From contig NZ_WSTC01000023.1 in the NCBI RefSeq assembly GCF_009789195.1, forward strand, positions 35,473 through 99,472: a stretch of 64,000 nt of DNA. Direction: 5' to 3'. The stretch is from Paenibacillus sp. MMS18-CY102. Lineage in GTDB: Bacteria > Bacillota > Bacilli > Paenibacillales > Paenibacillaceae. Shown here one piece after another: positions 35,658 to 42,575 of this stretch. The notes under the pieces were generated by a model. It worked only from the letters and a program-made list of their open reading frames with translations, was not told the origin of the DNA and searched no databases. The position numbers were made by a program, and so were the translations under genes. How positions within the stretch are numbered: the stretch's first letter is position 1; each line of letters begins with the position of its first letter.

Positions 35658-36217
35658 AACAGCATTTATATATTGAAATGGACAACTGCATCGGCTGCCG
35701 GAGCTGCTTGGCGGCATGCACGCAGTGCGGCGGGCATGATGAGCGTAACCGGAATTACGTATATGACGTGAACCCGCTTGTTAATCGCCAGACGATTCCG
35801 CTCATGTGCTTGCATTGTGTTAACCCGGCTTGTGCGCGCAGTTGTCCGGCCCAAGCGATTCAGGTGACGCCTGAGGGCGCTGTCCTTTCAGCGTTGGTGG
35901 AGAAGTGCATCGGCTGCCAAAACTGCACAATCGCTTGCCCTTATGGCATTCCAAAGTTCGACCAGGAGCAAAATCTGATGTACAAATGCGACCTGTGCTA
36001 CGACCGCACGAAGGAAGGCATTCCCCCGATGTGTGCGTCCGTCTGTCCGACGAATACACTCCAATGGCTGACGGAAGAGGAATTAAAGCATAAGCAGGAG
36101 CAGCATCAGCTTGGCAAATGGACAGCAAGCCGCATGCCGCTGGGCCCTCTTGAAGGGGAAACGAATGTGAAGATTAGCCTTCCGGGCATTTTGCAAGGCA
36201 AACAAAAGCTGTTCTAA
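35654..36217 (+). CDS. 4Fe-4S dicluster electron-transfer subunit (NrfC/HycB type)
   Basis: A 187-residue ferredoxin-like protein with about sixteen cysteines in four groups: CIGCRSCLAAC (residues ~12-22), CLHCVNPACARSC, CIGCQNCTIAC and CDLCYDRTKEGIPPMCASVC. This pattern belongs to subunits that wire molybdopterin enzymes to the membrane. The ATG overlaps the stop of the catalytic gene (ATGA), so translation is coupled. It likely moves electrons between the NarI-like protein or the Rieske protein and the molybdenum subunit. Confidence 0.92.
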   Translation: MKQHLYIEMDNCIGCRSCLAACTQCGGHDERNRNYVYDVNPLVNRQTIPLMCLHCVNPACARSCPAQAIQVTPEGAVLSALVEKCIGCQNCTIACPYGIPKFDQEQNLMYKCDLCYDRTKEGIPPMCASVCPTNTLQWLTEEELKHKQEQHQLGKWTASRMPLGPLEGETNVKISLPGILQGKQKLF

Positions 36218-36237
36218 GGCGAAGAGGAGGGCTTGCG

Positions 36238-36780
36238 ATGAGCGAAGACATGAAAGATGTGAATCGTAAGGCTACGGTTCCATACGACGAGGATAATTAC
36301 ACCCATAATATCCATAAAGATAATGAACGGAAGCTGGACCGGCGAAGCTTCTTGAAAACGATGGCTGGCGCCGCTGGCGTGTTCGCCATCTCGACGCTGC
36401 CGTGGGGGGCAATCGCGGCCAAACATTTGGTTAACGGGGATAAACGCATCTATCCAAAAAATAAAATAACGGCGCTCACCGACATTCCAGTAGGGGAAGC
36501 GGTTGAATTTGCCTATCCGGGAGAGCATGATACGGCGTTGCTGGTCCATATCGAGGAAGGAACCTTCAAGGCTTACCAGAATGCGTGCACCCATTTGAAA
36601 TGCCCGGTCTTCTGGAGCAAAGAAAAGAGCGAGCTTGTATGCCCTTGCCATCATGGCTTATTCGATGTCCATACAGGCAAGCCGGTCGCGGGGCCGCCGA
36701 AGCGGCCGTTGCCCGAAATTGAGCTGGCAGTCGAGAAGGGGACGGTTTACGCAACCGGGGTGAAGCGCTATGAAACGTAG
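36238..36780 (+). CDS. Tat-exported Rieske 2Fe-2S protein
   Basis: A 180-residue protein. RRSFLKTMAGAAGVFA near residue 35 is a Tat signal or anchor. The Rieske domain has CTHLKC (Cys117, His119, Cys122) and CPCHHG (Cys135, Cys137, His138), including the two disulfide cysteines of quinol-oxidising Rieske proteins. It should sit on the outer face of the membrane and could take electrons from menaquinol. A Rieske protein encoded inside a nitrate reductase operon is unusual. GGAGGG precedes the ATG. Confidence 0.9.
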   Translation: MSEDMKDVNRKATVPYDEDNYTHNIHKDNERKLDRRSFLKTMAGAAGVFAISTLPWGAIAAKHLVNGDKRIYPKNKITALTDIPVGEAVEFAYPGEHDTALLVHIEEGTFKAYQNACTHLKCPVFWSKEKSELVCPCHHGLFDVHTGKPVAGPPKRPLPEIELAVEKGTVYATGVKRYET

Positions 36781-36958
36781 CTACAGGGGCGTCATCTATT
36801 TAAGCTTTGTGCTGCTCGCTAACATTGTGTTTACACAGCAGGTCGTGAATGCTTTTTTCTATGAGCAATACGAGAAAGTGCTCTTGTTCGCGGGCTTGAA
36901 TGTGATCTTGTTTCCGCTCGCCATCTGGATTTACCGCCGGGAACGGAATGTGGGCTAG
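36770..36958 (+). CDS. small two-helix membrane protein
   Basis: A 62-residue protein with two hydrophobic helices (residues ~7-25 and ~37-55). It overlaps the Rieske gene by 11 bases. I know no named family. Its place suggests a small accessory subunit that stabilises the membrane part of the nitrate reductase. Confidence 0.65.
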   Translation: MKRSYRGVIYLSFVLLANIVFTQQVVNAFFYEQYEKVLLFAGLNVILFPLAIWIYRRERNVG

Positions 36959-36980
36959 CTGCTCATGAGGAGGGCTTAGG

Positions 36981-37313
36981 ATGGGAGAATACGATGTGGA
37001 GCTCTGCTTTATTCGCCCTCGCAATTGGGGGGAAGCATCGCTGCTGGAAGAGGTTCGCGAGCTAGTGTGCCACCTGTTTGCAGGAGCCCGAACAGATGTG
37101 GAGCATGGCGAAGAAGATGGATTGGACGTGGCCGTCGCCAAGGTGAACGGCCTTGCCGTGTGGGACAATGAAGAGGATTTACTGGACTGGTTGGATGATG
37201 CATTGCCGGAGTCGTGGTGGGATTGGCTTGCTGGATACAAGGTGAACGTGATGAAGAAGGAAGATGCAGGCCCATGCCTGATTAAGAGGAGGGGAAGCTG
37301 GAATGGATGTTGA
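36981..37313 (+). CDS. hypothetical acidic protein in the nitrate reductase operon
   Basis: A 110-residue soluble protein, acidic and tryptophan-rich (ESWWDWLAGYKVNVMKK). No family recognised. GAGGAGGGC stands about 8 bases upstream of the ATG. It overlaps the next gene by 11 bases. No narJ-type chaperone gene is present in the operon, so this or the next protein could fill that role; that is inference. Confidence 0.65.
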   Translation: MGEYDVELCFIRPRNWGEASLLEEVRELVCHLFAGARTDVEHGEEDGLDVAVAKVNGLAVWDNEEDLLDWLDDALPESWWDWLAGYKVNVMKKEDAGPCLIKRRGSWNGC

Positions 37314-37599
37314 AGCAGCGCTTAGGCCGCTTTGCGGAAAAGAGGTGGAAGCGGTCATCGAAGACCTCGCGGGCCATGATCCCGTTGCCCCTCCGCGTAC
37401 GTTTGAGCTGATGCGTGTAAAGCTGCTCCCAGAAGGGACGCATTTGCAATGTTATTTGAATTTGACGCAATTTCTATCGATTCCAGTGTTCAGCGACGAA
37501 CGGACAAGACTGACGCTGGACGGGCCTAACGGGACAACGTTCGTATCCGAGGATTTGCAAGGGCAACTTCGTTACATGTTGGCCTGGAAATCGCCATAA
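37303..37599 (+). CDS. hypothetical protein, last gene of the nitrate reductase operon
   Basis: A 98-residue soluble protein (MDVEAALRPLCGKEVEAVIEDL...). The C-terminal half is beta-rich. No family recognised. Its start overlaps the previous gene and GAGGGGAAG lies just upstream, so it is translated with the operon. Confidence 0.6.
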   Translation: MDVEAALRPLCGKEVEAVIEDLAGHDPVAPPRTFELMRVKLLPEGTHLQCYLNLTQFLSIPVFSDERTRLTLDGPNGTTFVSEDLQGQLRYMLAWKSP

Positions 37600-37603
37600 C
37601 TAT

Positions 37604-37646
37604 TGTGACTCGGCGCACAGTTGTGAAATTCCCGCTGGGATATGAT
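37604..37646 (+). promoter_or_regulatory. Fnr-type promoter of the Ric-like gene
   Basis: TGTGA-CTCGGC-GCACA (9 of 10; 37604-37619) is 21 bases before TATGAT (37641-37646), class II spacing. Confidence 0.7.
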
Positions 37647-37686
37647 GGGGTTGCAAAACACGGTTATATAAGAGGAGGCAGGCAAG

Positions 37687-38931
37687 ATGGAAACCAGATT
37701 CGACGGATCGAATAAGATTGGCGACATCGTAACCGCTTTTCCAGGTGCAAGCAATCTGTTTAAGGCTAACCGTATTGATTTCTGTTGTGGCGGCAATGAA
37801 CCGCTTGGGGCGGTACTTCAGCAAAAAGGGATGGATGAGCGGGCATTCCTTGCTTCGCTTCATGAAAGCTTTGTAAGCTGGGAGCAGCGCCAGCATGAAA
37901 CTAGAGATTGGCGCGAGGCAGAATGGTCTGAAATCATTGAGCATGTTGTAGGCAAGCATCATGCATACCTACAGGCGGAATTGCCGCTGCTTAGTGAATT
38001 CGTAACGAAGGTGTTGCGTGTTCACGGCCATAACGAGGAAGAAGGCGGTCGCCTTGCGAAGCTGCATACGCTATTCCATCAGATGAAAACCGAGCTTGAA
38101 CAGCACTTGATTGCCGAGGAGTCGATCGTCTTTCCGCTCATTCAAGCGTATGAGGCAATGCCATCGGCTGACCTGCTGGCAAGAGCGAACCGGAAGATCG
38201 AAGAGCTGGAGTCTGACCACAGCAAAGTGGGCGATCTCCTGAAGGAAATGAGAGCTGTCACGAGCGATTATACGCTGCCAGAAGGCGCTTGCCGGACGTA
38301 TACGGTCACCTTCCAGAAGCTTGTCGAGCTGGAAAGCGATATTTTCGAGCATATTCATCTGGAAAATAATATTCTGTTTCGCCGGCTTGCCGAACTGGCG
38401 GCTCCTGCGGAAGAGATATTAAGCGCACCGCTCCAAATGCTGATGCAGGAGCATATTCCTTTGCTTGAACAGATGGAGCAGTTCTATGCAATCGCGCAGC
38501 AGATTGGGGGAACGGACGGCCTATCGGATTGGATGGCCTCGTTGTTCGTATTGCAGGAGATGGCGAGGGCATTCGTGCGTGATCTGGATCCGCATTCCGC
38601 TAAGGAAGAGGATATTTTGTTCCCGATGGTCGCCCGGTTTGTCGGGTACGGGACGGGACCAGTTGCAGTGATGGAATTCGAGCATGAGCAGGCGAAGCTC
38701 CACCTCCAACAGTTTCTTGAAGCCGTCTCGGCGCTAGAAACGGGAGCAGCTGTTACTGCAGCGGCAGCGGCGGGCATCGCAGCTGATTTGATCGAAGCTT
38801 ATCACATTTTGACTAGCCACTTCATGAAGGAGGAGACGGTGCTGTTCCCTATGGCACAGCGATTGTTTACGCCAATGGATATGGAAGAGCTGGCCGCCAA
38901 GTTTAACGCACTTCGCATTCCGTCTGCATAA
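37687..38931 (+). CDS. ric: Ric/ScdA-type iron-sulfur repair protein with an extra hemerythrin domain
   Basis: A 414-residue protein. The N-terminal ScdA_N part (GDIVTAFPGASNLFKANRIDFCCGGN) and a first hemerythrin domain (residues ~85-240: HHAYLQAEL, HLIAEESIVFPL, EHIHLENNILF) make a full Ric, which repairs iron-sulfur clusters after nitric oxide damage. Residues ~250-400 add a second hemerythrin-like domain (EHIPLLEQMEQF, HSAKEEDILFPM, FEHEQAK, HFMKEETVLFPM). Standard Ric is ~220-240 residues, so this is a fusion. It sits under an Fnr-type promoter between nitrate and nitrite reductase genes. Confidence 0.85.
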   Translation: METRFDGSNKIGDIVTAFPGASNLFKANRIDFCCGGNEPLGAVLQQKGMDERAFLASLHESFVSWEQRQHETRDWREAEWSEIIEHVVGKHHAYLQAELPLLSEFVTKVLRVHGHNEEEGGRLAKLHTLFHQMKTELEQHLIAEESIVFPLIQAYEAMPSADLLARANRKIEELESDHSKVGDLLKEMRAVTSDYTLPEGACRTYTVTFQKLVELESDIFEHIHLENNILFRRLAELAAPAEEILSAPLQMLMQEHIPLLEQMEQFYAIAQQIGGTDGLSDWMASLFVLQEMARAFVRDLDPHSAKEEDILFPMVARFVGYGTGPVAVMEFEHEQAKLHLQQFLEAVSALETGAAVTAAAAAGIAADLIEAYHILTSHFMKEETVLFPMAQRLFTPMDMEELAAKFNALRIPSA

Positions 38932-38943
38932 AACGATAGTCCC

Positions 38944-38988
38944 AAGTCCGCATATATCTTCCGTAAGGAAGGGCGAGCGGACTTTTTT
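38944..38988 (+). terminator. terminator of the Ric-like gene
   Basis: AAGTCCGC and GCGGACTT arms, then a T run. Confidence 0.75.
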
Positions 38989-38994
38989 CTGTAG

Positions 38995-39037
38995 GGTGAT
39001 TTATGTCACAGGCAGACGGTTTTGCCTTCGTTATAAT
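38995..39037 (+). promoter_or_regulatory. Fnr-type promoter of nirB
   Basis: GGTGA-TTTATG-TCACA (9 of 10; 38995-39010) is 21 bases before a perfect TATAAT (39032-39037). Confidence 0.8.
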
Positions 39038-39071
39038 CAAGCCATAACCAACAACGAGGAAGTGAATAAGG

Positions 39072-41534
39072 ATGGCTGATCCCAACTTGAAACGGCGCAA
39101 GCTGGTTCTCATCGGCAACGGCATGGCCGGCGTCAATACATTGGAACAAATCCTGAAGCTTACAAATGCATACGAAATTAATGTATATGGCGAGGAGCCT
39201 TATCCGAATTACAATCGCATCCAGCTCTCATACGTCCTTGAGGGCAGCAAACGCATCGACGATATTATTTTGAATAGCCGCGAATGGTACGAAGAGAATG
39301 GCATTGCGCTGCATACGGGAACCAAAGTAGAACGGATCGACACAGAGGAGAAGCGAATATACACAGCAACGGGCGAAACAACAGAGTATGATGTGCTGAT
39401 CATTGCGACAGGTTCAAAACCATTCATTCTTCCAGTGCCGGGCGCAAATAAAAAGGGAGTGATCGGCTTCCGCGACATCGCCGATTGTGAGTCGATGATT
39501 GACGCTTCCCGCCGGTTTAAGCAAGCAGCGGTTATCGGAGGCGGATTGCTCGGGCTCGAAGCAGCCAAAGGCCTCGTACAGCTCGGCATGGAAACGACGG
39601 TCGTTCATCTGATGGGTTCGCTGATGGAACGCCAACTGGATGAAGTGGCTGCGGGCATGCTGAAGGCTGAACTGGAGCGCCAAGGCATTCGATTCAAAAT
39701 GGCGGCGAAGACGGTGGAAATGCTTGGCGATGCGGATGTTAGCGGCATTCGGTTCGCGGACGGGTCGGAGCTTGATGCGCAACTGGTTGTTATGTCAGCA
39801 GGCATTGTACCCAACACCGAGCTTGCGAAGGCGAGCGGCATTGCGGCCGGGCGAGGCATTCTCGTTGATGATTTTATGCAGACGAGCGCACCGGGCGTGT
39901 ATGCGGTTGGCGAATGCTGTGAGCACCGGGGTGTTTGTTACGGCCTTGTTGCACCGCTTTTCGAGCAAGGCGCTGTATTGGCCAAAAGGATGGCGGGTGT
40001 TGCCGCCGCACCATACGAAGGCTCTTCGGTTTCGACGAAGCTTAAAATTTCCGGCGTCGACGTTTTCTCGGCCGGCGAATTTATCGAAGGCCCAGAACAT
40101 CAGGTGCTGCGCATTCACGACGATTGGCGCGGCCATTACAAGAAAGTGCTGCTTCGCGATAAACGAATTGTCGGCTCCGTCATGTACGGTGATGTGTCGG
40201 ATGCGCCGCGCCTCACTCGCCTGATTCGGGATGGCGCCATCATGACAGATGAGCTATACGCCGAATTGTTCGGCGGCGGAACAGCATGCTGCAGCGGAGG
40301 CAATAAGGATTCGCTCGTGCAAGCGATGGCGGACGATGAAATCGTCTGCGGCTGCAATGGCGTGACCAAAGGTGATATCGTTCGCGCCATTCAAGCGGAC
40401 GGCCTGGCTACCGTCGACCAAATCAAAATGAAGACAGGCGCAACCCGTTCATGCGGCGGCTGCAAACCGCTCGTAGAGCAACTGCTGCAATTCGTGTTAG
40501 GCGACAGCTATCAGGATCAGCAGCAGCCGGTTAAGCAAGGGATTTGCGGCTGTACGTCGCATAACCGGGATGAGATCGTTGCGGCGATTCAGAAGATGCA
40601 CCTGACAAGTGTCCGCGAGGTCATGATGGTGATGGAATGGCAGCAGCCCGAGGGATGCTCGAAATGCCGCCCTGCCTTGAACTACTATCTTGGCATGGCG
40701 TGGCCGGCGGAATACGAGGACAGCCGGCAGTCGCGTTTTGTCAACGAACGGCTTCATGCCAACATTCAGAAGGATGGCACCTATAGCGTTATTCCGCGGA
40801 TGTACGGCGGCGTGACGACGCCGGAGCAGCTACGGCAGATCGCTAATATCGCCGACAAGTACGATGCGAAGATGGTTAAAGTGACCGGCGGGCAGCGGAT
40901 CGACCTGCTAGGCATCGAGAAGGAGCATCTGCCAGCGGTGTGGGAGGAGCTTGGCATGCCATCGGGTTATGGCTACGCCAAAGCGCTTCGTACGGTCAAA
41001 ACTTGTGTCGGCTCCCAGTTTTGCCGGTTCGGAACGCAGGATACGATTACCATGGGCATTAACCTGGAGAAGAAGTTCGAACGGCTATGGATGCCGGCGA
41101 AATTCAAGATGGCTGTAAATGGCTGCCCGCGCAACTGCGCGGAATCGGGCACGAAGGATCTCGGCATTGTCGGCAATGAAGGCGGCTGGGAGGTTTACGT
41201 AGGCGGCAACGGTGGAATTCGCATGAAGGAAGCGGAGCTGCTGTGCAAAGTGAAAACCGATAGCGAGCTAGAGGAAATCTGCGGGGCGTTCATTCAATAT
41301 TATCGGGAAACGGGCAATTATGGCGAACGAACGTCGGATTGGCTAGAGCGTCTAGGCACTGATCATGTGCGAGCGATCGTAATGGATGACTTAACACAGC
41401 GCCAAGCGCTAGTCAGGCGCGTCGAAGATGCGCTCGCAGAGCTTCAAGATCCATGGCAGGAAGTGGTCGAGAGTGAGAAGCTGCAGCGCGAGTATTATCA
41501 AGCGGTCGCTGTGGACGTAGCTAAGGGGCAGTGA
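39072..41534 (+). CDS. nirB: NAD(P)H nitrite reductase large subunit
   Basis: An 820-residue NirB. The FAD/NAD(P)H part (KLVLIGNGMAGVNTLEQIL, then IGGGLLGLEAAKGL) is followed by two BFD-like cysteine regions (CGCNGVTKGD...CGGCKP; CGCTS...CSKCRPALNYYLG), and then the sulfite/nitrite reductase domains with TCVGSQFC and VNGCPRNCAES, which bind the 4Fe-4S cluster and sirohaem. It reduces nitrite to ammonium in the cytoplasm. Length is normal. It starts a transcript with nirD and a hemerythrin gene, and perhaps adhE. Confidence 0.96.
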   Translation: MADPNLKRRKLVLIGNGMAGVNTLEQILKLTNAYEINVYGEEPYPNYNRIQLSYVLEGSKRIDDIILNSREWYEENGIALHTGTKVERIDTEEKRIYTATGETTEYDVLIIATGSKPFILPVPGANKKGVIGFRDIADCESMIDASRRFKQAAVIGGGLLGLEAAKGLVQLGMETTVVHLMGSLMERQLDEVAAGMLKAELERQGIRFKMAAKTVEMLGDADVSGIRFADGSELDAQLVVMSAGIVPNTELAKASGIAAGRGILVDDFMQTSAPGVYAVGECCEHRGVCYGLVAPLFEQGAVLAKRMAGVAAAPYEGSSVSTKLKISGVDVFSAGEFIEGPEHQVLRIHDDWRGHYKKVLLRDKRIVGSVMYGDVSDAPRLTRLIRDGAIMTDELYAELFGGGTACCSGGNKDSLVQAMADDEIVCGCNGVTKGDIVRAIQADGLATVDQIKMKTGATRSCGGCKPLVEQLLQFVLGDSYQDQQQPVKQGICGCTSHNRDEIVAAIQKMHLTSVREVMMVMEWQQPEGCSKCRPALNYYLGMAWPAEYEDSRQSRFVNERLHANIQKDGTYSVIPRMYGGVTTPEQLRQIANIADKYDAKMVKVTGGQRIDLLGIEKEHLPAVWEELGMPSGYGYAKALRTVKTCVGSQFCRFGTQDTITMGINLEKKFERLWMPAKFKMAVNGCPRNCAESGTKDLGIVGNEGGWEVYVGGNGGIRMKEAELLCKVKTDSELEEICGAFIQYYRETGNYGERTSDWLERLGTDHVRAIVMDDLTQRQALVRRVEDALAELQDPWQEVVESEKLQREYYQAVAVDVAKGQ

Positions 41535-41568
41535 AAAGAGAGAGATAGAAGATAGGAGATGGAGCCTG

Positions 41569-41955
41569 ATGGCCATACAGGATCAACGGGATGATGTGGA
41601 AATTGGCAGGATAGATGATTTCCCGCAAGGGTTAGGGCGGCAAGTCCGAATCGGCATGGCTGACCTGGCCGTATTCCATACGACTAGCGGTGATGTCTAT
41701 GCGTTAGAGAACCGGACGCCCCATCGCAAGGGCGGCACGCTCGCGGAAGCGATCGTCAGCGGCCATTATATCTACTGCCCGCTGCGGGATTTGAAAATCA
41801 ACCTGAAAGATGGCATGGTGCAGGCGCCGGATACGGGGCAAGTGCGAACCTTCCATGCCAAGGTTGAAGCTGGTGCTGTCTACGTGGAACGAGCCGGGCA
41901 GCACGCCGCGTTAAGTGAGCTGGAACTAACCGATAGCCGAAGCGGGGGGCGATAA
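41569..41955 (+). CDS. nirD: nitrite reductase small subunit NirD
   Basis: A 128-residue Rieske-fold protein. The motif positions read RTPHRKGGTLAEAIVSGH and CPLRDLKI: the first cysteine is Thr and the last histidine is Arg, so no 2Fe-2S cluster can form, as known for NirD of Escherichia coli. It binds and stabilises NirB. It follows nirB by 34 bases and is one base from the next gene. Confidence 0.9.
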   Translation: MAIQDQRDDVEIGRIDDFPQGLGRQVRIGMADLAVFHTTSGDVYALENRTPHRKGGTLAEAIVSGHYIYCPLRDLKINLKDGMVQAPDTGQVRTFHAKVEAGAVYVERAGQHAALSELELTDSRSGGR

Positions 41956-41956
41956 G

Positions 41957-42538
41957 ATGATCGTAGACAGGAAATCGAGCGAGCTGCAGCTCGATCCAAT
42001 CGATACAGCAAGGCCAAGCGAATATATGCAGCTGTTTATGAAATTGGAAGCGGACCATGAGCAACTGAAAGCGGCGTGCGATGAATTATGCGCGCTCAGC
42101 ATGCGGGGAGCAGCCGTTTTTAGCAGAAGGGGGGCGAAAAATCTGCTAGCGGTGCTGCGCGAGCGAACGGCTGCGGTGATTGGCGATCTGTCCGCCCACG
42201 CCAGATGGGAGGATGAAGCGCTGTTCCCGGTGTTTACACGGTATTACAAACAGGAGATTGAACCGACGATTCAGCCATCCCTATGGGTGCTGGAAAAAGA
42301 TTACGAGCTAGCGATGCAGTTTTTCGAGTCGTTCATGCAAGCGAGCTTCGCCCAGCTAAACCTACTGACGCTGGAGGATGGGGAGGTGGGTCTGAAGTTT
42401 TTTGAAGGCCTTAAGGAAGGCTGTAACTGTTTAACCCAAGGCTGCTTTATTTTGAATAGCCATTTTCAAATGGAGGAAGAGTTGATCTTCCCGTTGGCGG
42501 AAGCGATCTTGACCGATATCGATTATTTGTTTTCATAG
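41957..42538 (+). CDS. hemerythrin-like domain protein
   Basis: A 193-residue four-helix protein with hemerythrin ligands: KLEADHEQLKAAC, HARWEDEALFPVF and HFQMEEELIFPLAE. There is a cysteine pair in EGCNCLTQGC. Hemerythrin domains bind a di-iron centre and sense or store oxygen or nitric oxide. It begins one base after nirD stops, so it is co-translated with the nitrite reductase. A role in nitric oxide handling during nitrite reduction is inferred. Confidence 0.8.
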   Translation: MIVDRKSSELQLDPIDTARPSEYMQLFMKLEADHEQLKAACDELCALSMRGAAVFSRRGAKNLLAVLRERTAAVIGDLSAHARWEDEALFPVFTRYYKQEIEPTIQPSLWVLEKDYELAMQFFESFMQASFAQLNLLTLEDGEVGLKFFEGLKEGCNCLTQGCFILNSHFQMEEELIFPLAEAILTDIDYLFS

Positions 42539-42575
42539 AACGACCCCAATAACCGTTTCCAAGGAGGAGAGAAAC

